This document shows, piece after piece, positions 9,263-18,000 of a stretch of DNA of 38,964 nucleotides. The notes under the pieces were generated by a model. The model searched no databases. It was not told where the DNA came from and was given only the letters and a program-made list of their open reading frames with translations. How positions within the stretch are numbered: the stretch's first letter is position 1; each line of letters starts with the position of its first letter. The DNA lies in contig JAQWJH010000066.1 in NCBI GenBank assembly GCA_029248455.1, positions 1 to 38,964 of the forward strand, read 5' to 3'. A program made the translations under genes and the position numbers. This DNA comes from Flavobacteriaceae bacterium. GTDB lineage: Bacteria > Bacteroidota > Bacteroidia > Flavobacteriales > Flavobacteriaceae.

Positions 9263-12076
9263 TTAACAAACTATATTGATTATTTTTTTAGGAACAATAA
9301 TTACTTTTTTTATTTCTTTGTCATCAAGATATTTAAGTGTTTTTTCGTGATTTAAGATAATTTTTTTTATTTCATCAATATTCAAAGAAATATCTAAGTT
9401 TAATTTAAACCTTAATTTACCATTAAAAGAAACTGGATATTCGATATTACTTTCTTTAACGAACTCTGGATTAAAAATTGGATAATTCACTTTAGAAATA
9501 GATTGATTGTTTCCTAATTTATTCCACAATTCTTCACAAATGTGAGGGGCAAAAGGAGAAAGAAGAACACAAAGATCTTTTAAGATTAACCTATTATTAC
9601 AATTCAACGAATTCAATTCATTAACACAAATCATAAACGCACTAACGGCCGTATTAAAAGAAAAATTCTCTATGTCTTGACTAACTTTATTTATTGTTTT
9701 ATGAAGTATTTTTAATTCATCTTTTGAGGGTTCTTGGTCATTTATTAAAAAAATATCGTTTTTATAAAATAGATTCCAAAATTTATTTAAAAAAGAAAAT
9801 GTTCCAGTAATTCCTGCGGTATTCCAGGGTTTAGCTTGATCAATTGGACCAAGAAACATCTCATATAATCTTAACGTATCAGCTCCATATTTATCACATA
9901 TATCATCTGGATTGACTACATTATATTTAGATTTTGACATTTTTTCAACCTCTCTTTTTACAAAAAATTTATTGTTTTCCAGTTCGAATTTTGAATTAGA
10001 AAATTGAGGTTGCCAGTTTTTAAGTTCATCAATATTGAGTTCATTATTTGAATTAACAAATTTAATATCCACATGAATTGCTTGAACATTTTTATCTTTT
10101 ACAAGACCACAAGAAAAATATTTATCAGAACCATTTAACCTGTATACATATGCACTATTTCCTAAAATCATACCCTGATTAATTAATTTTTTAGCATAAT
10201 CTGGCACTGGCACTAAATTGTGGTCATATAAAAAATATTGCCAGAACCTTGAATATAACAAATGACCTGTAGCATGTTCACTTCCTCCAACATATAAATC
10301 AACTTCTCTCCAATAATCCAAAGACTGTTTAGAGGCAAAAAAGTCACTATTATTTGGATCCATATATCTGTTAAAATACCATGAGCTTCCAGCCCAACCA
10401 GGCATTGTGTTGAGCTCCATTGGAAAGATATTCTTGTTATCAATTAGCGAATTTTCAACGATCATATTTTTTTTAATATCCCAGGCCCAGCACTTTGAAT
10501 TTCCTAAGGGGGGTTTTCCGTCTTCTGTTGGCAAATATTTATCTACATCAGGTAATATAATTGGTAAATATTTTTCATTAATCATTACGGGGTAGTTATT
10601 TTTATAATACACTGGGAATGGTTCTCCCCAATATCTTTGCCTACTAAAAACTGCATCTCTCAATTTATAGTTTATTTTATGAACGCCTTTATCTATCTTA
10701 ACCAGTTCTTTTATTGCTTTTGAGGTTGCTTCACTAAAGTTCATGCCATCTAAAAATTTAGAATTTATTAGTTCAAACTTTTCTTTAGAATGGTAAGCTT
10801 CTTTGGAGATATCAATATCTTTAAAAATATTTATTATTGGTATTTTAAAAAATTTAGCAAAGTTATAATCTCTTTGATCACCACAAGGAACAGCCATAAC
10901 TGCACCAGTTCCATAACTTGCCAAAACATAATCTGAAATCCAAATAGGAAGTTTTTTTTTGGTTAAAGGATGAATAGCATATCCACCTGTAAAAACACCA
11001 CTTATTGTTTTAACATCAGAAATTCTATCTCTTTCAGTTTTTTTTGAAGATTCTAGTATATAATCATCTACTTTACTTTTATTTTCTTTTGATGTTATTT
11101 TACTGACAAAAGGATGTTCTGGTGCTAAAGTGATAAATGTAACGCCAAAAATTGTATCAGCTCTGGTTGTGAAAGCTTCAATTTCTTTTTCAAAATTCTC
11201 AATATCAAATTTTACTAAAGCTCCTTCAGATTTTCCTATCCAATTTCTTTGCATTTCCTTTAAAGGATCCGGCCAGTCAATATTATTAAGTCCATTTAAT
11301 AACCTTTCTGAAAAAGCAGAAATTCTAATACTCCACTGAGTCATTTTTTTTCTAATAACCTCATGACCTCCTCTTTCTGACAAACCGTCCACAACTTCGT
11401 CATTAGCCAAAACAGTCCCTAATTTGGGACACCAATTCACATCAATTTCAGACAAATAAGCTAATCTGTAACACAGTAAAATATTTTCTTTTTTAGGTTC
11501 AGAAAAAAGATTCCATTCTTCAGAGTTAAAAAATTCTATTGCATCTGAGACACATGCATTAATATTTTTATTTCCTTTTTTTTCAAAAATATTAACTAAT
11601 TCTTCAACTGGTTTAGATTTGTCTGAATCAAAATCATACCATGAATTATAAAGTTTTATAAACATCCATTGAGTCCATTTATAATAATCTTTGTTCGATG
11701 TTCTGATCTCTCTAGACCAATCAAAAGAGAAGCCTAATCGATCTAATTGTTCACGATATCTTTTAATATTTTCATTCGTAGTTTCAACTGGGTGTCTTCC
11801 AGTTTGAATAGCATATTGTTCTGCTGGTAGTCCAAATGAATCATAACCTTGAGGGTGTAATACATTAAATCCTTTATGCCTTTTAAATCTTGAGTAAATA
11901 TCACTTGCTATATAGCCAAGCGGATGGCCTACGTGAAGGCCTGCTCCAGAAGGATAAGGAAACATGTCCATTACATAATATTTGGGCAAGCTCTTGTTAT
12001 TTAAAGCTTTGAAAACTTGATTTTTTGACCAATATTTTTGCCACTTAGATTCAACTTCTTTAAAGTTATAAGACAT
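9263..12076 (-). CDS. leuS: Leucyl-tRNA synthetase
   Basis: A class I aminoacyl-tRNA synthetase charging tRNA-Leu. The HIGH-type motif is HVGH in SGAGLHVGHPLG (about 50), and KMSKS is present near residue 712 (EKMSKSKYN). A CP1 editing domain with FTTRADTIFGVTF sits between them. At 937 residues it is longer than the roughly 860 of E. coli. An extra segment near residues 155-205 (around VNIFEKKGNKNIN), before the WCP.LGTVLANDE motif, accounts for part of this and resembles what I know from other Flavobacteriia. The ATG at 12076 gives the usual N-terminus. Confidence 0.97.
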   Translation of the reverse strand: MSYNFKEVESKWQKYWSKNQVFKALNNKSLPKYYVMDMFPYPSGAGLHVGHPLGYIASDIYSRFKRHKGFNVLHPQGYDSFGLPAEQYAIQTGRHPVETTNENIKRYREQLDRLGFSFDWSREIRTSNKDYYKWTQWMFIKLYNSWYDFDSDKSKPVEELVNIFEKKGNKNINACVSDAIEFFNSEEWNLFSEPKKENILLCYRLAYLSEIDVNWCPKLGTVLANDEVVDGLSERGGHEVIRKKMTQWSIRISAFSERLLNGLNNIDWPDPLKEMQRNWIGKSEGALVKFDIENFEKEIEAFTTRADTIFGVTFITLAPEHPFVSKITSKENKSKVDDYILESSKKTERDRISDVKTISGVFTGGYAIHPLTKKKLPIWISDYVLASYGTGAVMAVPCGDQRDYNFAKFFKIPIINIFKDIDISKEAYHSKEKFELINSKFLDGMNFSEATSKAIKELVKIDKGVHKINYKLRDAVFSRQRYWGEPFPVYYKNNYPVMINEKYLPIILPDVDKYLPTEDGKPPLGNSKCWAWDIKKNMIVENSLIDNKNIFPMELNTMPGWAGSSWYFNRYMDPNNSDFFASKQSLDYWREVDLYVGGSEHATGHLLYSRFWQYFLYDHNLVPVPDYAKKLINQGMILGNSAYVYRLNGSDKYFSCGLVKDKNVQAIHVDIKFVNSNNELNIDELKNWQPQFSNSKFELENNKFFVKREVEKMSKSKYNVVNPDDICDKYGADTLRLYEMFLGPIDQAKPWNTAGITGTFSFLNKFWNLFYKNDIFLINDQEPSKDELKILHKTINKVSQDIENFSFNTAVSAFMICVNELNSLNCNNRLILKDLCVLLSPFAPHICEELWNKLGNNQSISKVNYPIFNPEFVKESNIEYPVSFNGKLRFKLNLDISLNIDEIKKIILNHEKTLKYLDDKEIKKVIIVPKKIINIVC

Positions 12077-12093
12077 ATTGTTAAATAAAGTAA

Positions 12094-12101
12094 CAAAAAT
12101 A
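12094..12101 (-). promoter_or_regulatory. Putative -7 box for leuS
   Basis: On the minus strand the sequence reads TATTTTTG, matching the Bacteroidota -7 consensus TAnnTTTG, 17 bases upstream of the leuS ATG. I see no matching TTG -33 element, so support is partial. Confidence 0.35.
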
Positions 12102-12185
12102 CATTTATTGTAGGAATAGGAAAAGTTTAAATGATCTATGTAAAAATTAAAAAGGGTTTGTTATTTTTACTAAAACAAAAATAAT

Positions 12186-13049
12186 TTGTCAAAAAATAAA
12201 AACAAAAGATTACTGTCATCTTATTTCTTTGTTACCATTAGTATTTCTATTGTACTCTACATAATGGGTGCATTTTTTCTCCTTGCTTTCAATGCAAAAA
12301 AAATATCAAATGATTTTAAAGAAAAAATTCCTATCACAATTTATTTAAAAGATTCAGCAAAAAAAATTGAAATAGCTCAAATTCAAAAAAAAATTAGATT
12401 AAAAGATTATACCAGTTCCATGAATTATATTTCAAAAGAGAAGGGTGCCGAAATATTAATTGAAGAAATTGAAGAAAATTTTTTAGAATTTTTAGGAACT
12501 AATCCAATATTAAACTCAATTGACATTTATTTAAAATCTGACTTTGTTAAATCGGACATACTAAATCAAATTTCAAAAAATTTTAGTGAAATAAAATTTG
12601 TAGATGAAGTTCGTTATGACGCTCCTTTAGTTTCGTTAATTAATGAAAATTTAATGAAAATTAAATTTTGGGTTTTGATATTCGCTTCGTTTTTTTTAGT
12701 TATCTCTATTTTAATTATTAACAGTTCCATAAGACTTTCCATATACTCTAATAGAATGATTATTAAAACAATGCAATTAGTTGGGGCAACAAAAAAATTC
12801 ATTAGAAAACCCTTTATTAATACTCATATTTATCTTGGCATCATAAGTTCATTTATAGCGATTAGTTTTTTAAGTTTTTCGTTATTATACATTGAGAAAA
12901 ATGTTATTGAATTAAACTTAATTTCTGAAATTGAAATAATACTTGGACTATTTACCAGTATATTACTTTTCAGTATAGTTATTACATCAATATGTACTTA
13001 TCTTGCTACTCAAAGATTTTTAAAATTAAAAATTGATCAACTTTATTAA
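12186..13049 (+). CDS. ftsX: Cell division protein FtsX
   Basis: A membrane protein that with FtsE links the divisome to peptidoglycan hydrolase control. It has one N-terminal helix, a periplasmic domain (about 40-150), then three C-terminal helices, the FtsX layout. LVGATKKFIRKPF (about 198-210) is the family's cytoplasmic segment. The start is a TTG at 12186; the next Met (about residue 27) would cut into the first helix. The N-terminal KRLLSSYF also matches flavobacterial FtsX, so I accept the TTG. It leads a run with DUF3098, uppP and truB that is conserved in this phylum. Confidence 0.9.
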   Translation: MSKNKNKRLLSSYFFVTISISIVLYIMGAFFLLAFNAKKISNDFKEKIPITIYLKDSAKKIEIAQIQKKIRLKDYTSSMNYISKEKGAEILIEEIEENFLEFLGTNPILNSIDIYLKSDFVKSDILNQISKNFSEIKFVDEVRYDAPLVSLINENLMKIKFWVLIFASFFLVISILIINSSIRLSIYSNRMIIKTMQLVGATKKFIRKPFINTHIYLGIISSFIAISFLSFSLLYIEKNVIELNLISEIEIILGLFTSILLFSIVITSICTYLATQRFLKLKIDQLY

Positions 13050-13295
13050 ATGAAAAAAAATAAAAAAAATACTGAAGATTTTATTTTTGAAAAGAAAAAC
13101 TTCCAAGTAATGTTAATTGGAATAGTTTTTATAGCGGTTGGCTTTGTACTTATGTCTGGTGGAGGGAGTGAAGATCCAAATGTTTATAACCCTGAAATAT
13201 ATAATTTTAGGAGAATTAGATTAGCACCAACCCTAGTTTTAATCGGATTTGGAATTCAAGTTTACGCTATTTTATTAAAACCAAAAAATAAATAA
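13050..13295 (+). CDS. DUF3098 small membrane protein
   Basis: An 81-residue protein with two membrane helices separated by a short loop containing LMSGGGSEDPNVYNPE and FRRIRLAPT. I recognise it as the Bacteroidota DUF3098 family, which is routinely found between ftsX and uppP. Its function is not known to me. It starts directly after the ftsX stop, and its own stop lies in the base of a hairpin that contains the uppP start. Translation of this gene may therefore control access to uppP. Confidence 0.85.
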   Translation: MKKNKKNTEDFIFEKKNFQVMLIGIVFIAVGFVLMSGGGSEDPNVYNPEIYNFRRIRLAPTLVLIGFGIQVYAILLKPKNK

Positions 13296-13326
13296 CATAA
13301 TGGATTATTTAGAATCCATTATGTTA
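13293..13326 (+). repeat. Perfect 14-bp inverted repeat enclosing the uppP start codon
   Basis: The arms TAACATAATGGATT and AATCCATTATGTTA pair perfectly around a 6-base loop (ATTTAG). The left arm holds the DUF3098 stop (13293-13295) and the uppP ATG (13300). As RNA this would bury the start codon in a stable stem, a plausible translational-coupling device. Confidence 0.7.
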
Positions 13327-14088
13327 GGTGTCATACAAGGTTTAACTGAATTTCTGCCAATTTCATCAAGTGGTCATTTAGAGATTTCCAAAGTAATTTT
13401 AGGAAATACACTTTCAAATAAAGAAAGTCTCCTTTTTACAATTGTTCTACACTGTGCAACTGCTTTTAGTACCATCTTTTTTTTCAGAAAAGAACTAATG
13501 GAAATAATTAATGGATTATTTAGCTCCAATTGTAACGACTCTCATAGTTTTTCTGTTCAAATAATAATTTCAATGATTCCAGCAGTTTTCATTGGTCTTT
13601 TTTTTGAGGAAAATATAAACTCTTTATTTGATGGAAATTTAATTCTGGTAGGTTCGATGCTTTTTATAACAGCCTTACTTTTATTTCTTTCCGATTTTCT
13701 CAAAATGAAAAAAAATAAAATTGGTTTTAAAAATAGTTTTTTAATTGGTATTGCTCAAGCCGTGGCAATTTTACCTGGAATTTCAAGAAGTGGAGCAACA
13801 ATAGCCTCAGCTGTTATTTTGGGAATTGATAGAGAAAAAGCTGCTAGATTCTCATTTATAATGGTAATTCCGTTAATTCTTGGAAGCATGGCTAAATCAT
13901 TAATTGAAACTGATATAAACTTCCAAAATTTTGATTTAATTTCACTTTCGCTTGGTTTCTTTTCTGCTTTTTTCACCGGACTCCTAGCGTGTAAATGGAT
14001 GATTTCATTGGTTAAAAAAAGTAAACTTTATTATTTCTCGATATATTGTATCATTCTCGGCTCCATATGTATTATTTATTCAACCTAA
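13300..14088 (+). CDS. uppP: Undecaprenyl-diphosphate phosphatase (UppP/BacA)
   Basis: An integral membrane phosphatase that recycles undecaprenyl diphosphate to the carrier lipid used for peptidoglycan and O-antigen. Both signatures are present: QGLTEFLPISSSGHLE (about 13-28) and ILPGISRSGATIAS (about 156-170). About eight hydrophobic helices and 262 residues are normal. BacA proteins start just before xxxIxLGxIQG, which supports the ATG at 13300. That ATG lies inside a 14-bp hairpin. It is followed at once by truB. Confidence 0.95.
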   Translation: MDYLESIMLGVIQGLTEFLPISSSGHLEISKVILGNTLSNKESLLFTIVLHCATAFSTIFFFRKELMEIINGLFSSNCNDSHSFSVQIIISMIPAVFIGLFFEENINSLFDGNLILVGSMLFITALLLFLSDFLKMKKNKIGFKNSFLIGIAQAVAILPGISRSGATIASAVILGIDREKAARFSFIMVIPLILGSMAKSLIETDINFQNFDLISLSLGFFSAFFTGLLACKWMISLVKKSKLYYFSIYCIILGSICIIYST

Positions 14089-14790
14089 ATGAATTTTAGT
14101 AAAGAATCTTTTATTAATGGAAAATTAATTTTAATAAACAAACCGGTTGGTTGGACCTCTTTCCAGGTTGTGAACAAAATAAGATGGTTAATCAAATCTT
14201 CATATGATTTAAAAAAAATTAAAGTCGGTCATGCTGGAACTTTAGATCCATTGGCACAGGGACTTCTTATTATTTGTACTGGAAAACTAACCAAAAAAAT
14301 TACTGAATTTCAAAATGAAAAGAAAGGATATTGTGGAACTTTCTTTCTTGGAGCAACCACTCCTTCGTTTGATTTAGAAACAGAAATTGATTCAAAAAGT
14401 TCAATTGAAAATATTGATTCAAACATACTGGAAGCTACTGCTAAAAAATTTTTAGGCTGTATAAATCAAACTCCACCTATTTATTCAGCTCTTAAGGTCA
14501 ATGGAAAGAAACTTTATGATTATGCTAGAAAAGGTGAGCAGGTTAAACTTAAAAAGCGTGAAATAAATATTTTTAAATTTGAACTTAATTCAGTTAAACT
14601 TCCACTTATTGATTTTGAAATTGAATGTAGTAAAGGAACCTACATAAGGTCTATTGCAAATGATTTCGGAAAAGAGTTAAAAGTTGGTGCTTACTTACAT
14701 AAGTTAATAAGAACCAGCATTGGAGATTTTAAACTTAGCAATGCTTTAAGTATTGATGATTTTCAAAAAAAAATAAAAAAATTAAGCTAA
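14089..14790 (+). CDS. truB: tRNA pseudouridine(55) synthase TruB
   Basis: The enzyme makes pseudouridine 55 in the tRNA T-loop. The catalytic Asp lies in GHAGTLDPLAQGLL (about 54). GWTSFQVVNKIRW at the N-terminus and SKGTYIRSIANDFG (about 183) are further TruB signatures. At 233 residues it is the short form without the C-terminal PUA domain, as is usual in Bacteroidota. It abuts uppP with no spacer. Its 3' end overlaps the opposing aat gene by 9 bases. Confidence 0.95.
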   Translation: MNFSKESFINGKLILINKPVGWTSFQVVNKIRWLIKSSYDLKKIKVGHAGTLDPLAQGLLIICTGKLTKKITEFQNEKKGYCGTFFLGATTPSFDLETEIDSKSSIENIDSNILEATAKKFLGCINQTPPIYSALKVNGKKLYDYARKGEQVKLKKREINIFKFELNSVKLPLIDFEIECSKGTYIRSIANDFGKELKVGAYLHKLIRTSIGDFKLSNALSIDDFQKKIKKLS

Positions 14791-15414
14791 GTATTTTAAA
14801 AATTCTGATCTAGGAATTATTTCAGCACCTAAACTTTTTAAATGAGCGCTTGGAACCTGGCAATCAATTAATTTATAGTCATTTTTTAATAGCTCCTTTA
14901 CCAAAAAAATAAAAGCTATTTTACTTGCATTATTTGTTTTTGTAAACATACTTTCCCCGCAAAAAACGTTTCCTAAATCAATTCCATAAAGCCCTCCTAC
15001 TAATTCGTAATTTTCCCAAACTTCAACAGAATAGGCATACCCTTTGTCATGTAGTATTTTATAAGCCTTCATTAAACCATCAGTTATCCAAGTACCATTT
15101 TGTCCAAACCTTTTAACTTTTGCACAGGCATTGACAACTTCCATAAAAGACTTGTTGAATGTAATTTGAAATGGGTTATTCTTTAAAATTTTTTTTGTTG
15201 ATTTAGATATTCTTAATTTTTCAGGAAATAGTACCATCCTTGGATCAGGACTCCACCAAAATAATTCATTATCATTTTCAAACCATGGGAAAATTCCCAT
15301 TTTATAAGCGAGTAATATCCTTTGAGGGTCTAAATCTCCACCAACAGCAACTATTCCCTCTTTACTAGCATTAAGTGGAGATGGAAATATATGTTCGCTG
15401 TCAAGCTTATGCAT
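14782..15414 (-). CDS. aat: Leucyl/phenylalanyl-tRNA-protein transferase
   Basis: Transfers Leu or Phe from tRNA to N-terminal Arg or Lys of proteins, creating N-degrons for ClpS/ClpAP. The family signatures are IVAVGGDLDP (about 20), YKMGIFPWF (about 36) and WWSPDPRMVLFP (about 52). FCGESMFT (about 157) is also typical. At 210 residues the length is normal. The gene lies 5 bases downstream of the DUF3127 gene, and the two probably form one transcript. It converges on truB with a 9-base overlap. Confidence 0.93.
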   Translation of the reverse strand: MHKLDSEHIFPSPLNASKEGIVAVGGDLDPQRILLAYKMGIFPWFENDNELFWWSPDPRMVLFPEKLRISKSTKKILKNNPFQITFNKSFMEVVNACAKVKRFGQNGTWITDGLMKAYKILHDKGYAYSVEVWENYELVGGLYGIDLGNVFCGESMFTKTNNASKIAFIFLVKELLKNDYKLIDCQVPSAHLKSLGAEIIPRSEFLKYLA

Positions 15415-15419
15415 CTTTA

Positions 15420-15797
15420 CTAAAATGGAAGATCGTCTGGCTCTTCTTTATTTATCTCATCTGCAGGCTCAAATGCTTCAGCTGGAGGAACAGGTGGAAT
15501 GGCAGAATCATCATTTTCAGAAAATAATTTTTCTATTCTCCATCCTTGAATAGAGTTGAAATATTTAATTTCTCCCTGTGGACTTTCCCATTCTCGTCCT
15601 CTAAGGTTAATGTCTACCTTTACAGATTGACCAACTTGATATGAATTTAAAAGATCACACTTGTCTTGAATAAATTCAATTAATAAATCTTGCGGGTATT
15701 GTTCTTCAGTTGTAATAACTACTTCTCTTTTTTTAAAACCATTTGATCCATATTCTTTGGTCTCATTTATCAACTTTAACTTGCCTGTAATATCCAT
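15420..15797 (-). CDS. DUF3127 OB-fold-like protein with an SSB-type acidic tail
   Basis: A 125-residue protein I recognise as the DUF3127 family of Bacteroidota. Residues 1-92 look like a small beta-rich, OB-like domain (MDITGKLKLI, VVITTEEQYPQDLLIEF). A Pro/Glu-rich linker then leads to the C-terminus EEPDDLPF. The last residues DDLPF are identical to the tail of the ssb product in this window, the peptide by which SSB recruits repair and replication partners. A role in DNA metabolism is therefore possible, but this is inference. It leads aat by 5 bases. Confidence 0.75.
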   Translation of the reverse strand: MDITGKLKLINETKEYGSNGFKKREVVITTEEQYPQDLLIEFIQDKCDLLNSYQVGQSVKVDINLRGREWESPQGEIKYFNSIQGWRIEKLFSENDDSAIPPVPPAEAFEPADEINKEEPDDLPF

Positions 15798-15885
15798 AAT
15801 ATATAAATTAACTCTAAAATTAAATAAATTTTAGTGCACAACTAAAGGAAAAAAAACTTTTATATTAGATTATATTAACAATATT

Positions 15886-17061
15886 TTGATCAAAACTAAC
15901 CCAAGTTTCAATATACTTAGATTAACCCTTGCAATATCACTGGCTATAGGTGTGTTTTTAATACTAATCAACACAAATAAAATAATAGATTATACAAGAA
16001 GTGAGGAGCGTAAAAAAATAGAACTTTGGGCTTCAGCTCAGAAAAACTTTATTGAAAATAAGAATTTAGACGATGATATTGGAGAATTAACGTTAATGAT
16101 ATTAACTGAAAGTTTTGAAAATCCCATAATACAAGTTGATGCCAATGGTAAAATATTATCTCATAAAAATATTTTTGAGAATAATATTATTGAAATAGAT
16201 TCTATTAAATTAAAAAATGTATTAGAGAAAATATCTATTGAAAATGATCCAATACTAATTAAATATAGTAATAGTATTAATCAAAAATTGTATTATGGCA
16301 ATTCACCAATTCTATATAAAATTAAATTTTATCCATTCGGCCTTTTAATTGTTGGATTACTATTTTCAATTACTTTATTTATATATTACAAATCTTCAAT
16401 TACTTCAAATCAAAATAAAATTTGGGCTTCATTTGCTAAGGAAACAGCTCATCAAATAGGCACTCCATTGTCTTCTTTAATGGGTTGGTCTACTATACTA
16501 AAAGATGAAAAAATTGACAGTGATATTATTGCTGAAATTGAAAAAGATATAGAAAGGTTAAATAAAATCACAAAAAGATTTTCTGAAATAGGGTCTGTTC
16601 CCAAGCTTTCTAAAGAAAATGTAAATGAAACATTGAATAATTTCATTACATATTTAAACAAAAGAAATTCTTCACTAATTGAATTAAAATTTAACCCTTG
16701 TAATGAAGTTATCCATTTTAGAATTAATAAAACTTTGTTTGAATGGGTAATTGAAAATTTAATTAAAAATGCTATTGACTCTATGAATGGAAAAGGAATT
16801 ATAGAAATAAATGTATTAAAATCAAATAGTAATGTTCAAGTAGAGATTAAGGATAGCGGAAAAGGAATTTTAAAAGAAAATTATAATAAAATATTTAATC
16901 CTGGCTTTTCATTAAAGAAAAAAGGTTGGGGATTGGGTTTATCCTTGTCAAAACGAATTATAAATTTGTACCATGGCGGTAATATATATGTAAAAGATTC
17001 TAAGATTAATAGTGGGTCAACATTGGTGATAAGCCTACCCTTGATTATAGAAAGTTCTTAA
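15886..17061 (+). CDS. Membrane sensor histidine kinase
   Basis: Two membrane helices (about 10-30 and 145-165) flank an extracytoplasmic domain of about 115 residues. The kinase core follows: H-box with the phospho-acceptor His in AHQIGTPLSSL (about 190), N-box ENLIKNAIDSM, G1 DSGKGI, and G2 GWGLGLSLSKRI. No HAMP domain is evident between the second helix and the H-box. No response regulator lies beside it, so its partner is unknown. The start is a TTG at 15886, with no alternative before the first helix, so it is less certain. Its 3' end overlaps the opposing HIT gene by 17 bases. Confidence 0.88.
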   Translation: MIKTNPSFNILRLTLAISLAIGVFLILINTNKIIDYTRSEERKKIELWASAQKNFIENKNLDDDIGELTLMILTESFENPIIQVDANGKILSHKNIFENNIIEIDSIKLKNVLEKISIENDPILIKYSNSINQKLYYGNSPILYKIKFYPFGLLIVGLLFSITLFIYYKSSITSNQNKIWASFAKETAHQIGTPLSSLMGWSTILKDEKIDSDIIAEIEKDIERLNKITKRFSEIGSVPKLSKENVNETLNNFITYLNKRNSSLIELKFNPCNEVIHFRINKTLFEWVIENLIKNAIDSMNGKGIIEINVLKSNSNVQVEIKDSGKGILKENYNKIFNPGFSLKKKGWGLGLSLSKRIINLYHGGNIYVKDSKINSGSTLVISLPLIIESS

Positions 17062-17434
17062 TTTTTTCTGCAATTTCCTCAAAATTCTCGTGACTACATT
17101 TTTTTTTGTGTTTAAAATCGACATCTTTCATTGAATTTATTGGAATAAGATGCACATGAGCATGAGGAACTTCTAACCCAATTACTGACATGGCCACTCT
17201 TTCGCATGGTATTGCTTTTTTTATAGCAATAGCTATGACTTTAGAAAAATTTAGTAAATCACTATATAATTTTGATTCTAGGTCGAAAATATAGTCTTCT
17301 TCAACTTTAGGGATACAAAGGGTATGTCCTAATGAATTTGGGTTTACATCCAAAAAAGCAAAACAATTTTCTGTTTCAGCTATTTTATAGCACGGTATTT
17401 CGTTTTTAATAATCTTGCTGAAAATTGATCCCAA
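17045..17434 (-). CDS. HIT-family nucleotide hydrolase
   Basis: A histidine-triad protein of 129 residues with the catalytic motif HAHVHLIPI near residue 90. Such proteins hydrolyse AMP-linked phosphoramidates or dinucleoside polyphosphates. The N-terminus GSIFSKIIKNEIPCYKIAE is canonical for HIT proteins, which supports the TTG start at 17434 even though no ATG is present. It begins 5 bases after the greA stop and is probably cotranscribed with it. The physiological substrate is unknown. Confidence 0.9.
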   Translation of the reverse strand: MGSIFSKIIKNEIPCYKIAETENCFAFLDVNPNSLGHTLCIPKVEEDYIFDLESKLYSDLLNFSKVIAIAIKKAIPCERVAMSVIGLEVPHAHVHLIPINSMKDVDFKHKKKCSHENFEEIAEKIKNFL

Positions 17435-17439
17435 ATCAG

Positions 17440-17913
17440 TTATCTGTTAATTGAAATGATTTCAAACTTCAAAGTTCCGTTGGGAACTGTGACCTTTGCA
17501 ACTTCACCTACTTTTTTTCCAAGTAATCCTTTTCCGATTGGTGAATTAACAGATATTTTTCCAGACTTTAAATCGGCTTCGCTTTCTGCAACTAGTGTAT
17601 AATTCATTTCCATTTGATTATTTAGATTTTTAATCTTTACCTTGGATAAAACTAAAACCTTAGATAAATCAAGTTGCGATTCATCAATTAATCTAGCATT
17701 AGCAACAATATCTTCCATTTTAGAAATTTTCATTTCTAACATCCCTTGTGCTTCCTTAGCAGCATCGTATTCAGCGTTTTCACTTAAATCACCTTTATCT
17801 CTTGCTTCAGCTATGGCGTTTGAAGCTTTAGGTCTTTCAATATCTTTAAGATGATTTAACTCGTCTTTTAATTTTTTTAACCCTTCTTTAGTATAATAAG
17901 AAACCTCACTCAT
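17440..17913 (-). CDS. greA: Transcription elongation factor GreA
   Basis: GreA rescues backtracked RNA polymerase by stimulating transcript cleavage. An N-terminal coiled coil (about 1-75) contains the acidic tip region around ARDKGDLSENAEYDAAKE. The C-terminal FKBP-like domain contains NSPIGKGLLGKKVGE. The 157-residue length is normal, and MSEVSYYTKEGLKKL is a typical start. A -7-type box and a short hairpin with a T run lie just upstream. It leads the HIT gene by 5 bases. Confidence 0.95.
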   Translation of the reverse strand: MSEVSYYTKEGLKKLKDELNHLKDIERPKASNAIAEARDKGDLSENAEYDAAKEAQGMLEMKISKMEDIVANARLIDESQLDLSKVLVLSKVKIKNLNNQMEMNYTLVAESEADLKSGKISVNSPIGKGLLGKKVGEVAKVTVPNGTLKFEIISINR

Positions 17914-17925
17914 CGTTATCTATTT

Positions 17926-17963
17926 AAAAAAAAATCCCTATTTAAATGGGATAACCAAATATA
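17926..17963 (-). promoter_or_regulatory. greA leader: -7 box, short hairpin and T9 run
   Basis: On the minus strand a TATATTTG box (17956-17963) matches TAnnTTTG. It is followed by an inverted repeat ATCCC...GGGAT (17934-17952), then a run of nine T, 12 bases before the greA ATG. The hairpin would lie at or near the transcript's 5' end. It could be an attenuator-like element or a 5' stabiliser. The stem is only 5 bp and no -33 element is seen. Confidence 0.4.
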
Positions 17964-18000
17964 CAAAATTATTAAATGAATTATTTTTTACTTACTTTCA

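Noticed and set aside
10213-11339. ORF-track entries inside leuS (10213-10443, 10407-10595, 11130-11339)
   Set aside because: All are shadows of leuS in other frames, with no family features.
12180-12190. ATAATTTG at the ftsX start as a -7 promoter box
   Set aside because: Spacing does not fit TAnnTTTG and it contains the start codon itself; the same chance pattern occurs at other TTG starts.
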